A stretch of 64,000 nt of DNA from Amyloporia xantha (taxonomy: Eukaryota > Basidiomycota > Agaricomycetes > Polyporales > Adustoporiaceae): contig JAYKKR010000003.1 of the NCBI GenBank assembly GCA_036971615.1, positions 620,001 to 684,000 of the forward strand, given 5' to 3'. Positions 1 to 12,900 of the stretch are shown in pieces. Position 1 is the stretch's first letter. The number at the start of each line of letters is the position of its first letter. The notes under the pieces were generated by a model, which saw only the letters and a program-made list of their open reading frames with translations, did no database searches and was not told the origin of the DNA. Position numbers and translations under genes: made by a program.

Positions 1-1200
1 TACCATGATACTGGTAATTTTCTCGTTCCACAGGGCAAGTTCCGATGCGATTGGCTAAAGAAATATTGCAACTATACGATCCACAGGGCGGGCAAGCAGC
101 AACACTGTAGATGAAGCCGGGGGAAGCTCTCCCGGATCAGCCACTAGCTGGAAAAAGTGAATTGTTCAGGATGGGCGCATATTTGAGACAGTAGTGGGGA
201 CGAAAATAAACCAGATTGTGACAATTAGAGGTAGCGCAGCGGTCGTCAGGATCATACGCACTCGACAAGACAGGCGTCACCAGAAGGCGTCTTCAAGCTA
301 TTAACATTCCAATCGCACCGTGCATCAAAACGGGCGCCTCATTATCGTCGCGCTCATTTCTGCAAAAAATGCAAGCCGCTCAGTGTATGGCGCATGCACT
401 CTCGAGCTTTTGAACGGAGCGCTCGAAAAACGAACATAAGCGTTGCAATTTTCTAGATCGGATGTTAACAGAGATGGGCCCATATTTCCTAGCAGGCGAT
501 GTGTATCCGTATCAGCAGATATCATTGATCAATACCTGTTGACGCGAAGAACACATACTGAGATGGAGGACCAGAATGTTCATTAGTGTGGGATAGGCGG
601 GCAGAATTCTGCACGGTCTATACATCTTGGATTTCTTGTAAAGGAGCTGCTTAACGTGTGAAAAATAAGGGGAATGGATTTATAATCGAGTCTCAAATTG
701 CGGGAGGTGAATAGACAGTGTGTGCAGTCATATTCCGGTGATGTAGGCATCTTCCCATAGGAAGAATCACTGCATTTAGCACTTCTCGTAGGCATGACAA
801 TAAACAGCCAGTGGAAGAGATCGTCGGATTCGTGTTTGAGTAGTGTACTCGATGATTCGGACTGGATGTGCTACTAGTTACACTCCTAGAGCGTGTAACC
901 GCCCATGCGCCGCAGACGCGACTGAGAATCGCCTCACATGACTTACCTTGGGAAGCCTTGGCGCTCTCAGTAGAGGTAGATTCCCTAGTCTTACACTTGT
1001 TTCCAAGCCTAAGCATGGCATTGACCGCATGATTAGCAGCTGCAAAGAAAGTCTATTGTAACAAAACTGTGGAGACTGCATGCCGCTATGCTATCCTTGT
1101 GCTGACTGCAGGATGCGCATCCATCTATCTTCAGTAAGACGCGTTTTCGGAGTTATGTAAGCAAATCGATCTCCCAAACGCGCCTGTAAATCTCAAAGCG
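1..1200. other. gene-free stretch at window start
   Basis: No reading frame here has a recognisable domain or a convincing exon pattern. The open frames are short, overlap on both strands and have no shared codon trend. A gene entering from outside the window cannot be excluded for the first few hundred bases. Confidence 0.5.
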
Positions 1201-1206
1201 ACGCGT

Positions 1207-1946
1207 CAGGACCCCCGAAAATCCCCTAAGAGGTCCGATCCCGGACCCCCAAAAAAGGGCCCTCCAGGAGCGAAATGTTCGATCCAAATTTGTCCAAATC
1301 CCCAAAATTGGGCCTCGAAAACTGGAAATGTTGCATGCCTAAGACCCCCAAAAACCTGGCATCTCGAGGGAGGTTCGGTCCCGGCACCCCCAAAAATCGC
1401 GTTGTCCGATGAGTCGGCGACTTAAGCATGACTGTCCCGGAGTCTGGCCGTGCATATAATAGAACCGAACGACTATTTTCGGCCATACTATGCTGTACCA
1501 TACATTCGGCACACCCTACATGTCGGCACTCGTGACCTGTGGCCAATCAGAGAGTCAGGTTTCACGCTTTCTCGCGGAATTTCATCACCTGATGCGCATT
1601 TTCGACCAGAAACTTTACCATGCAAGGGGCTGCCGACTTGTGGAGTGTGCCGAATGTATGGTAAAGCATAGTATGGGCCACGCAATACTGGTGTAGCAGA
1701 CCCCCATGGCTACCCTAAAAGGGAAAATACATCCGCGCACCAGCGAATGTCATCCATTTCTGATTAGTCAGCAACGGAGACTAGTCCGTGCTGTGGGCGC
1801 TTATTTGAAGTTCGATCCCCACAAACCCCCAAATTTGGCCCATTTTTTGGGACCTTAGATGCCAAATCCCCAAATTTGGCCCAAAGCGACCCCCAAAATT
1901 GGGCACCAGCGGGATCGGACCTCCTAGGGGATTTTCGGGGGTCCTG
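1207..1946 (-). mobile_element. MITE-like element, copy 1, TIR about 36 bp, 6-bp TSD
   Basis: The two ends are inverted copies of each other over about 36 bases. The left end begins CAGGACCCCCGAAAATCCCC and the right end is its reverse complement with one visible mismatch. Directly outside both ends lies the same hexamer, ACGCGT (1201-1206 and 1947-1952), read as the target-site duplication. The interior has repeated C-rich and CCAAATTTGGG-like motifs and a 200-base foldback. No transposase frame is present, so the element is non-autonomous. The left 200 bases match the right part of the copy at 21.8-22.6 kb in reverse complement, so this copy is called inverted relative to that one. The superfamily is unknown: a 6-bp duplication does not fit hAT (8) or Mutator (9). 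Confidence 0.8.
1481..1679. repeat. foldback inside MITE copy 1
   Basis: Bases 1481-1528 and 1631-1679 are an imperfect inverted repeat. Both arms share the core CATACATTCGGCACAC (or its complement) with only a few mismatches over 48-49 bases. The spacer is about 100 bases. Transcribed, this would form a long hairpin. It is absent from the second copy of the element, so it may be a separate small insertion. Confidence 0.75.
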
Positions 1947-2069
1947 ACGCGTCTCCACCGTCTGGCCATGGAACAAGTCAGATATCCACAAGTTTATTCA
2001 CTGACACCTCTGCAGTCCGGCTCGCGTTTGACAGCCATAGAAAGTGCGTATTGGGAAGACCCACAAAGG

Positions 2070-5000
2070 CTAAGCTCTCACGAGTTGCTCTAACCCACGA
2101 GGAATCTTAACAGAGTATGATTTGAGATGTCTGTAGATCCTCCCAGTGCGTGATACGCTTACCTTCCATCCGTGGGTAGTCGCCGCTCTCTTGTATCCTT
2201 CAAGCGCTTCATGCATGGCGTAAGGACTGAAAGTACAGATATCATAAAGACAAGCAATTGCGGTATAGCCGAGGATCACTCACAGATCCCATTCTGGTGC
2301 GAGCCGTGCAGGTCTTGGATCAAGATTTGAGATTGCAAGTTTGATTTGCAAGAGGATCGCAGAAATGCTTGAGAGTTGGCAAGTGAGCCATGTATTGAAA
2401 TCCGAACAGAATCGACTTACCTGTAGCTTGGTAACCAACCTTTACCGAGGAGCATTCAGCTCAGACGACCACGGCGATAGATCCCATAGACAAACTCACC
2501 GTCAGCAGTCAAGAGGTCCATACACATGGATCCACCTAGAGAGTGTATCAGGATTATTACTAATTCATCTATATTGATAGCATACCTCCTGTGACATGCC
2601 CACCTCCACCCTAGGAGACGATGAATTACGAGGACTGTGATAAACGTATGGCACGTACTCGGATAAATGGCAAGAAGCGCGGTTTCAATATACGAAAGAA
2701 AGGTGGTGAATGTGGGAAAGATGGCGGGAACCGTATCTCAAAAACAAGTGAATTTACACCTCTTTGTCGTCAAGAAGGATCTATCAATGCGCGCGCTACA
2801 CAAGGGCGAGCTGCACGATGTGTACGCACCGTGCTTGCATGTCTTGAGCTATGGGTAACTCTTTCTCGAACGAATGCAGCTCGACTATCCATTGGAAGAG
2901 GTTGTCCCCGACGAAATCTGGAGGCATGTACCAGCCGAGCTCCTTGAGAGACCTTGCTTGCTCTTGCTCCTTCAGCATCGCCTTCAGCTCCCTCTGCAGC
3001 GCCATCGTCGCCTGAGGTGTCGCCTCGCTGGGTGGTGGTAATAGGTGTTCGACAGTCGCATTTACCCACTCAGGGTCGTGCACCCACTCTTCCCGGGTCG
3101 ACTCGTCCTGGTGAGATTGATCCTGCGCTACCGATTGTGGAGAGCGATGACTGATGATTCGCCCCTCGAATATCGCCGTATCATGTTCATCATAGTCTAG
3201 TTCGAGATGGTCTTCGTTCCGAGCAGCAATGACCTTGGTGACCGCATACGTTGGGTCTGGTATCTGGATTGGCCTTTGCGACAGTGTGATCGGATGCGCT
3301 GGATCTAATGGGACCATGGGAGTCTCATTATCCACCATCTGCTCATTGCCGGAGGTAGCATCCCTGCTACTGAGCTTAGTCGAGCTCACCAAGAGGTAGC
3401 GACTAAGACCATAATCAGCTACAGACGAGAGAATGAAGCATGCTCGGCCCACCACATGATCCATTGCGTCTCGGCCACAACGAAGTAAGGATTGCGACTC
3501 ACGAACTTGTGCGGCTGGTTGATGATTTCTGCGAGGACTGCACATTGGGATACCCCAATCGAGCTGTTTGTCCAACATGCACCGCTTGATGAAGAGTAAG
3601 AAGAAATGGATACGGAGCCTTCCTTGGCAAAATATACACCTTCAGCAGCCTCAGTTATGGCGTAGCAACGTCAAAATTGCGACGTACCGTGCCCATATGC
3701 CCTGCCGTGAGCGATATTTTGGAACCATAGCCCATGCCGAATAATCTAGTCTAATGAGCAAACGCACACGTTAAGGAATAATTCAAAGGTAATCACCGAA
3801 TGCCAGTTTTTTGTGGCGGAACCGTGGAAAGCCTGTAACATAATGTGAGGTTGATTCAACCACACAATGATATGTGACGATGCTGACGTAAAGGGATGGA
3901 TATTGCCTTGCGTTTGCATCTTCGTGCTGCGCTCGCTCTAAGCTTGTTTTGAACTTCGCTTCAGCGTCGGGCGCCCCGACGCTGAAGCGGAACTGCCGCC
4001 ACACCGAATCTAGAAAGCACGTCAGGATACACACTGTGAGTTGCATGCCGGGAATAACGGTTACCAATGTTGCGGACGCGTTCATCTTCGGTCTTCAGCT
4101 CTTCAATATGAGCGGTGCAAGACGCAATACACCTGTTGGTGACACAGAATCCGTTTCACGAGATCGTCCGTGAACATATGAATCTTACCAGCGAAGGATG
4201 GACCAAGCAGCGTCTGGTATGGTCGGGTCGATCTCCTTTAGCCTTGGTTTCGCTTTGCCGTAAGTGACCGGCTTCTCGAGGTGCTTTTTCATGTCTAAAA
4301 TCTGTTAGCAGTACAAGAAAGCAATTAGTGATAGTAGGGCTTGACATGAAACGGAAAATGGAACACACAGGCGGCAAGCGATCGATGAGGTTTGCAATTG
4401 AAAGACGCATCTGCACCGCGGAGATACTATAAGTGAGTAACATAACACGCGAATTTCTCAGGATTTCCCATCACACCTGCGGACGGTCGAGTTTGTCAAA
4501 TTCGCACCATCCAGGCTGCTGTCCCGCGGGGTGGAAAGTGGGGATAGGTACTCGAAGGCCCATGCCAACAGGCAAAGGCTCATCCAAGACACCTTCCTTT
4601 GCTGCCACATACGCCAGAGACACAAGCAGGTCGACCGTATCAGGATTGGCGCATATCTCGTACTAATGCGATAGAGTGAGATAACGTATCCATCGGCAGG
4701 AAATGGGAACATACCTCGAGCGAAGGGCCACGGTTTAAATTGTAGTATTGGTATGTGCACAATTTCGAGTCGCAGACATACGGCTTGAGGGCTTCGTAGT
4801 CTACGTTCAACTTGTTGTGGCAGACAATACAGTAGCGCGGACATAACTGCAAGAATTTCATGTGCATGCCCTGTCAACTCTATGTCATGTAACATAAAAG
4901 GCTACCAACCGTCAGACGACGCAAAAGGTAGCAGAATGCCAAGAGAGGAAGATTGAGATGACCATCGTGCTCGCGAACAAGAAGCGGATCTGGAGGCAGG

Positions 5001-6525
5001 TGGTAGCTGCTCGAGGATTCGGCATCCTGTTCCTCAGCTGCTCTTATTGCCTGAAGGAAGGCAATTTCACCATAGTGAGCATATAGGCGCGAAGTAGAGA
5101 AGGAAGCTAACCGGTCTCATGCTTTTGACAATGTCTTCGGGCTTCTTCTGTGTTCTTTCAGCTTCCCAACAGAGGACTTCCGCACCTGCCCAACCTAGGT
5201 CATATTGGATTCTCAAACGGACGACGCTCAGGAAGTAGTGGTTTAGCAACGCCTCCAGCGATGAACTCAGACTGAAGGACTGAAACCCAGATCGGATGGA
5301 TTCACTACTATCATCAGTGCTCTCTGCCTTTTCCGACGTGAGACTGGAGGGTGTGTCGTCGTCGTCGTCACTTTCATCCATGGTGGCTTGGATCTCACTT
5401 TCTTTCAGATACGGTTCCTCCACGTCATTTTGGAGGCCAAACACGCGTATGGCTTGAACTGTGTCATCTTTTTCTGGTTTGTAGCTAGTCGTGAGCCCTA
5501 CTCTGAACTGCGGAGAGGCCCCACGCAGCTTGGCGGCTGATTCTAGTGTACCGTCTCCCTGTAAGATCGGGTACATGCCTCGCAAACCATAAACAAGTAG
5601 CGTCAGGTGCTGCGGGCGCGCCAACAATCGTCGGTCCCAGGCCATGAGAGCACGTCCTGGAATATCGCGCGCCAGCTTTATAACTGGAATCGCCATGGAA
5701 AGTACACTTTCTTCCATCCCGATCGATATAAAGCCAGGCCGATATCCACAGGCTGCGGCCTCCTGGAAAATCGCTGGTGCGAACACTCCTGTCAGCGAAC
5801 AGAACGATAATTCGCCAGAAAGATGTCATATACCACTGAAGGGCTTTGATGTCCATCATGTTCCCAGCAGCAGGAGCGACATCGAACTCGTCCTCAGAGT
5901 ACTCATCATCAAACCCATCAAAATCGTCTTCTTCCATAGGATCGTCTTCCTCATCTTGTTCACTTCTTGCCCAGACACTCTGTCGATGCAGCTCTCTGGC
6001 AAGAGATGCGAGGAGCCGCTTGAGTAATTCGTCGATCGTCTGTGCACCACCTTCCGGGATGGCTTCAAAGATCCGCAATACCTGCCGAGGGACGTTGTCG
6101 TCCGTGCAGTGACAGAAAAAGGTATGGTCGCTGGGATATTCAGATGGATCTATACGTTTGCGTAAATACTCTACGACCCTGGGGCGAAAATCCAGTATTT
6201 ACCGGAGACCATGAAGATCAACGACGCGAGAATCTTGCCATTAGCACTCGATATGCGACATTGGAAGTTGCCTTCTTCATCTCCGTCTTTCAATTCTGGA
6301 TATCCAGTCGATGTAAATGTGGCGCAGTATCAAACAGGACACCATCAACAGGCAGTTGTGCATACCATCGATTATCAAGCCATTTGATTCGAAACCCTCT
6401 CGCTGCACTTCCTGCATAGCCTTGAAGTCTGCCTGATACTTCCTGCGACCTCTCAATACAATTCTTTGACCTAGCAATGGAGAATGTCCGGGCGGTGCAT
6501 GTGCGGAGCTAATGTTTGCAGACAT
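2070..6525 (-). CDS. PARP catalytic domain fused to UBE2Q-like E2 ubiquitin-conjugating domain
   Basis: A multi-exon gene with at least a dozen short introns. The N-terminal part starts MSANISS at 6525 and is an RWD/UBE2Q-type region (RRKYQADFKAMQE, then SDHTFFC), with acidic linkers near 5.9 and 5.35 kb. A PARP catalytic domain follows at about 4.0-3.4 kb. It is visible after splicing as FHGSATKNWHS (around 3.85 kb), IIRHGLW, GRAYGHGVYFAKEGS, then FVSRNPYFVVAETQWIM joined across an intron to CRYLLV. A linker and a UBC fold follow: LGWYMPPDF, LFQWIVELHSF, FIRGGGGHVTGG, GSMCMDLLTADGWLPSY and LEGYKRAATTHGWK. The Cys of GSMCMDLL (codon 2522-2524) is the expected E2 catalytic residue. Established: E2 enzymes carry ubiquitin as a Cys thioester, and PARP domains transfer ADP-ribose. 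PARP-UBC fusions are known in fungi. The cellular substrate is unknown. The last exon, after a 57-base intron, ends at the TAG at 2070-2072. Domain identity is firm; some exon borders between 4.3 and 5.1 kb are approximate. Confidence 0.9.
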
Positions 6526-7330
6526 GATGAAGATCTATAGCAGGTCCTTCTGGTTCGCTTTGGGCGAGAGTGGCCTTCGGGCGGCGCTTACGAGCGAGCA
6601 CGTTCTGTGGTTCCTTTGATAGTCCAAACGTAATGCGCAGTGGAGGAAACGTGTATTGTGATTTGGGGTTCCTGTCGAAGCACGATAGGTCAAGATGAGA
6701 CTGAATTTTGATTTACACTCGTGACGTTGTGTCTCCAGAATGTAACTTGTGGTGGTGTAGAGTAAGTTCGCAAGAACAGGGAGACGCGCTCAACAAGAAC
6801 GCGGTTGTGGCGCTTTCACGTGACACGCGCCTCTCCCTTGAGAGGCGGAGGAGCGCTGCAGCTAATGTGGCGATCCTCATATTTGTTTCGCGTGTCCCAA
6901 TGCTATGCTCGTCGCTGTCAGACATGCAAAAGGCGGCCAACCAGGTGCAAAAGCACAGGAGGATATTTTGTCGTCTCCACAAAGGGATGTGGAACGTCTG
7001 CAGGCGTATTCGGTGACTTGCGTCTGAACACAGCACTTGGTTCAATCTCACCGATAACCACCCATGGACTAAGAAAACTGCATTTAGTATCCTACACAAC
7101 ATTGACAACAACTGCTAGTACAAAGACAGATATACACGTGTTTATGTTTCTTTTACAGGTGCTAACCACCGACGCAGACGACATATGACCTATAAGACAA
7201 GTAGTACCCACCGCACGTAAATAATGAAGTCCTAGGACTGTGCCCGTCACCTTCTGCAACGACAGTCGTATCGCGGTGATCAAAGCGATGACAACACCGA
7301 GAACCTCGAAGCCTCCAAGGCGAAAGTGCC
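6526..7330. other. intergenic region upstream of the PARP-UBC gene
   Basis: This 0.8-kb spacer separates the start of the PARP-UBC gene from the 3' end of the GMC oxidase gene; both are on the minus strand. It contains a CACGTG-like site near 6818 but no frame with a recognisable domain. It probably holds the PARP-UBC promoter and the oxidase 3' region. Confidence 0.5.
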
Positions 7331-9901
7331 TTAGATGGTAAGCCCAAGCTCCGCGCCGATGATCGTAGCCGCCTTCTCCCCAATGGTCAAGGCGGTCGAG
7401 TAAGTGTTCTATTTATTCCAGGTCAGTTTTCGGATAAACAAGGAGACTAGATAGGAAACGCACAGCTCCGACGTTAGAAGGTGCAATTGACATGTCTGCA
7501 AGGGGAATTAGTAAACATTAAAAACAATAACCTGGTTTTAGGGCATGATGACATACCAGCAACCTTGAGTCCCTTGACGCCGTACACATTCAGCTTCGAA
7601 TCCACAACACCATTCTGCTCGCGAGGCTTCATAGCACAGGTGCCGAGCTGTGGAGGCGGTGACGATTAACCCAATGGCATCCCATCCGAACATGAGACCG
7701 CACGCACCCCGTGCCACATCGTCGAGACACACTTTCGGTGCCAGTCGTCGATCGCTGCATCGTCTTCTGCAGTGTACTGGATGAGGGGGGCAGAGATATC
7801 CACCGGCTGCCCAACCGGACGAAGAGCGGCTGCAGAGCCAGCGGGGAAGGTAGGGTGCCCGCCATCGAATTCTCCCCGGTGCACGGCCATCCGGCGAGCG
7901 ATCTCACGACCCTTTTTGTAGCCCCATCGCAGCGCGCCGAGATCCTCTTTGCTATAAAGAACTAATCAGAAACAACGTCTAGACGTGGGCAACAAAACTA
8001 ACCTGTTGATGGTTACGGGGTCGAAGTCGAGAGGTGCATCAACATCCTCGGCAGAGGTGACGTGGAGATAGCCCACAGCCGACGAGTACCAGCAGGCATG
8101 CGCGATTGTGGAGTACTTCCGTGGTGGGATACCCATGGGGTTGCCCACGAAACTGTAACAGGCATGATGAGCGACGGGACACACAGCCAGGAAGCGGGAA
8201 ACGGGATTACCCAGCAGAGCAAGCCAAGAACAAGACGGGCTTATCAGGCGCGTTCGCGAAGAACTCCGCCCATCGCTTTTGGAAATCGGGGCCCATAGTC
8301 TTCAACTCCTCTGCAGTTGGGCGAATCTTCCCGCCAGCCTCGATGGCGCTACGTGGGCAAAGGTGAGCAAGACTTATGAGATGAATTTCGGAAACTCACT
8401 TGTGAGCCAACATGCCAGTAGCGTCCTTCATGTACTGTGCACCCCATTCTGCAAATGGCGATGTTTAGTGTCCAATAATCATGACGCCGCCCAGAAAGCA
8501 CTCGATGACTCACTCTCCAATTCGGCAGGGTTGCCTTGTACCAGACCGTCGATAGTGTCTGCCTCATCGTCAACAAAGTACTGGGTGAAGACGATAGGGT
8601 GGTCTAAACACGCTCTTCAGTTCGGGCCAGCTTAGCCATATCCAGTTAGTGCGCACCCTGATAGTTTTCACCAACACCAGGAAGGTTAGAGATGGTCTTG
8701 ATCCCGAGCGCGCTTAGACGCTGCTCTGCTCCGATACCGGATCGCTCGAGTATTGCAGGTGACCCAAATGCGCCAGCGGAGACTACGACGAGGCGCTTGG
8801 CAATGGCGATGCGCGGTGTCTTGTCTTCCGCTGAGTGGAAACGAGAATTCGGCACGAACTCAACGCCAGAGGCACGATCACCCCTGGGAGGGCTCAGTTC
8901 AAACACGCCTCAACACAGAATGACGAGACATACTCGAAGAGCACCCGCTTGACCTGATATCCTGTCAAGACTTCGAGGCCGGTGGTCGGCTCATTCTTGT
9001 AGATGTAGTTATGAGGCACGTCCTGGCGCTGCCCTGTCTTCGCGTCGATCCACCTTGAGAAAAGTAAATCACCCGGGTTTCTCTCGCGAACACGAGCACT
9101 CACTTTGCCCATCTCTGCAAAGATGGTCAGCATACTGTAATCCCAGAATGCGAGTGGATACTTACGGAGTAAGCGTTCGATTGCTTCAAGTCATTGATAT
9201 CGTCAAGGACGGGACGGTCCTTGTCGATCTTGCTCACGACCTCAAGGAACTGCCTCCCTGTATCGGCGTACATTCCACCAAAAGAAACTCCAAGAGGTCC
9301 GCTGTGACCGTGAGTTTCCGTGTCCTTCAGGGCGTCATTGTGTTCCGACTGAGATGGACATGAGCAGCCTGAACGTCACCTCCCAAGCGAACAACCAACC
9401 TTCTTCAACAAGGGCAAAAGCGACGAGGCACCCCAGCCCGGGTTGTTGTACTTCTGCTCCCAGTCATCGTAATCGGATGCGGAGGCTCGGGTATACATCA
9501 TAACTGCGTCCCGATCAGACATACACACCGCACAGGAAGCACTCGAAACTCACAGTTCACACTGGAACCCCCGCCCAAACATTGGCCACAAGGCACGATC
9601 GGCGCGCGACCGCCGAGCTGATCGCTCTCCTTCCCGAAGTGGAACTTGACCGTCGTGCTGGTGGGTAAGAGATGGCTCAAGAATTTGGCGGGTAAGAGGT
9701 GCTCCATGTTGTCGCGAACAGGAGGGCCTGCCTCCAGAATGAGGATCTTCAATGAAGGGTCTGCGACCGCCAGACGACCGGCGACGACACAGCCAGCCGC
9801 ACCACCTTGGAGAACGTATCACAAACATAAACGCATACACAGGCCAGGATAGACGCACCTCCGGCTATAATCACATCATACTCGAGTGTCTGAGAGGACA
9901 T
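7331..9901 (-). CDS. alcohol (methanol) oxidase-like GMC oxidoreductase
   Basis: A FAD-dependent GMC enzyme of the alcohol oxidase type, which oxidises short primary alcohols to aldehydes and makes hydrogen peroxide. The start MSSQTLEYDVIIAGGGAAG gives the FAD dinucleotide-binding motif across a 53-base first intron (9806-9858). It continues with CVVAGRLAVADPSLKILILE and APIVPCGQCLGGGSSVN (GMC signature 1). GAFGSPAILERSGIG (signature 2, near 8.75 kb) and NLPGVGE follow. Near the C terminus come EDDAAIDDW, TMWHG joined to LGTCAMKPREQNGVVD (catalytic His), SKLNVYGVKGLKVA, DMSIAPSNVGANTYSTAL and a GAELGLTI end. Spacing of these blocks matches fungal methanol-type alcohol oxidases rather than aryl-alcohol oxidases. 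There is no signal peptide, so an intracellular or peroxisomal site is likely; the last residues are not a classic PTS1. At least eight introns; the exons between 8.0 and 8.6 kb are read less surely. No frameshift was found. Confidence 0.9.
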
Positions 9902-12900
9902 AGTGGACTATTCCGGCGTAGTTTGATGTGCAACGAAGACGGGTCGTTGCGTATGCTCATAATGAAGAACATCAGGACCTTATATACAAGCTGATGAGGG
10001 TAAGGCTCCAGGATTCGGCGTCGGCGTTCGAGAAGGCATCCCCGAGACAGGACCACAGGTCTTCTGATCCTACCGCTGCTCGAGACCTATCATGTAGGTG
10101 TCCGCCGCTGTGTTAACTTGAAATGCAGAGTGCACCGATATGATCATCAACTTCGCTGTCCTGCGATAGGAGTCGGACCCCTGGACTATAGGAGCGGACC
10201 CCTGAGTCTATATAGGAGAGTAACCGTCAGTTTTGCGCCGAAAGGCCCCCGTCTCCGGCCAGATACCCTTCCTCATCAAGAAGAACTCACGCCGCCTCCT
10301 AAGAATTCGAAGGATCACCTCCGGCCGCCTTGTCTGTTCCGTTTTAAAATCGGCGGTGTAAATCCAAAATTGCGCGCTGAAGTCCAGCTGGAGGGGTCGA
10401 CCGCGGATATTGACCGCATCAGCATCAGGATTTCCCTCCCAGGATTCCTGTTCTCAGCGCTCCTTCCGCGACGCACACGGGCGCACGGGTTTACTCATAA
10501 ACAGCCCGCAGAAACCGTACAAGCCGTCCAAATCTGTTCTCAACACTCTAGCGGCCACGGCAAAGCGCAAGGCGTTGTAATACTGGAGCTTCTGAGGGGG
10601 CGAAAACCACTAAATCATGAAACAGCATCACACTGCCGCTCGTACCCACACTACCTCCCGGTTCAGGTATTTTATCAACGACCAGACCCACCTGTCGAAC
10701 AAGATCAATCACGCATCTAAATCAGTATTGATATCGGTCAACAAGAATCAATCACCTGGACTAGGATGGTCTTTTAGGCTCTGATAAGTTCGCAGCGGCC
10801 TCGACGGTACACCTTACAGCAAATGGCAGTAATGGGTGGCTCACCGCGTTCCAGACATACTCCTGAAGTCAGCATAATCAGCCGTGGTCATCGGAGACGA
10901 AGAAGGCAATGAGGCTGTGCTTACATTCTCATGCCCTAAGCCAATGATCATTGAAAACGGCACTTTTATCTCCCGCCTGACGTGGCTCGCCGCTCCGTTG
11001 AGTTTGCTCTGTAATGCAAGAAAGTACAGCATGGGTGGTATCCCATGGTGTACAGGCTGATCAGACTGATATGATGATGGTCATACAATCACCGCGCTGG
11101 CAGGCGACTCTTCACATGGGTGTCAGGGACGCTGACTGTGACAGACGTCGATTCACGTTGAAGAAAGAAAGGCTCCGCGATGGAAGATTGAAATTCGAGC
11201 GAACGTTGGAGCAGGCCTGCACGTCCCAGGAGACATTGCCAATTAGGGCTGGACGTTGGGTGCTCAGCGCTCACGATTAAGTAACTCCTAGCGACAGACA
11301 TGCTACGGGGGAGCCAGTTAAATCTGGAAAAACAAGCAAACAGAAGTTATGACTTTCTGTTCGAATGCAAGCGATCAGCGTGAATGCATGGGTTCAATCA
11401 AGAAATCAAGAAATCAAGGGCCTACGATCGGCATTCACCGAAATGTCTGAAGTTTGAGTGGCTGCGTGGGACTTAAGAACGCGTTCAGTTCATGCGAATT
11501 TGCGGTTCCCGCATTACGAGGAACAGCATGATGAGCGCTCGGGAAAAGGGGGAGCGGGAAGTGTGCACGAGGACAATTGGGGTGCTTCAAGGATGAACTA
11601 GAATCCAGTTGGCAGTGAAAGAATTGCGACCACAGGCTGATGGGGGAAATCAGGACGGGAGTCTGAGACGAGCATGAGAGAGGTTTATCCGACTAAGACG
11701 CTAGCTCAAAGATGCATTTTGCAGCAATGAATCAGTGCAAGCTTTATGGCCAGCTGAATCTGAACCCGGCATAGAGAAATAGACCTAAACAGTACCGTGA
11801 GTCCCTCAGAGAACAGGAAACGTCGCCAAGTCGTGCCCATACCAAGTCCACACCGTCCAGGAGGCTTCAAAGATCTTGAAAGCAGTCAGCAAACATTGGA
11901 ACGTTCATCGCCAAAAGCCAGCCCGAGGACCATTACAGCAATTGAGGCGCCCGTGTCAGGGTACATTACGTAAGTTCTGATCACGTGGGCTATTGGATCG
12001 TTGTATTGCGGGACCGCGCGGCGCAAACGCGTCCTATAACGTGTCCGTACTACTAAGGTCGCCTTGTCTCCTTTCTCTAAGCCGGTTATCTGTGAATTTC
12101 TTTGTGCAAAGGGCTATGAGCTACATGTGTAGTTGTTGGAAAGTGATACAGAACGGTGCAAATTTCTGTTCATCACGGGCAGCTTGACTGATCTCGCAGA
12201 AAGCTAGCTTGAGTCAGGGACCAGGGTCTCTTGTAATGCGCCCAGCAGGCTCAAATTTGACAGACCATCCAGAGCTGTGTCAATGTCAGGTTGAAGCGTG
12301 AGAGGCCCCTGCTACTGCTGCGCAGGACACTGCCAATTGAATCATGAGATAAAAGGTACGATTTCCCTCCCTTGGCAGTCCAATCAATGCAGCGCCGACA
12401 GCCTGCACTTCTTGATTCACTATCTTGACATTCAGTACCTCGACATTCAATGCAGCTCAACATCCGGTATCACGATCCGCCGTGTTCTTCTCAACCACCC
12501 GATATTTGTCCGACGAATGTTATGGCCGTTTAGCTCAGGGTTCACGGTGTATATGCATGACGAGTAGCTTTCCGCGGCGTATCTATCAAAAAGGACTGGA
12601 CCATCACGGAGGGCTATTTGAGTGGTACAGCAGCTGCTTGAAGGAGACCAGATGAAGGTATGCATCGAAGTGTGGTCTGCATGACCAAGCACGATGACTA
12701 TCCAACCGACTATGTCGGGCCGCAAGACAGGCGCTGCAATCGAAGTTCAACATGCAGTGGATCTCTGAAGCCCGTTTTGCTTGGCACACTAGTCCATCTA
12801 GGAATGCAGCGCCTTCGTGGCGACGCCTCCAACGAATGACGAACAAAATCACTGTTTTCATTGATGTATGAAGGCGGTAAACATATGGTTCATACATACG

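Noticed and set aside
10118..10720. 200-codon open frame on the plus strand
   Set aside because: No domain, no signal peptide, no hydrophobic pattern and no exon neighbours; probably chance in GC-rich DNA.
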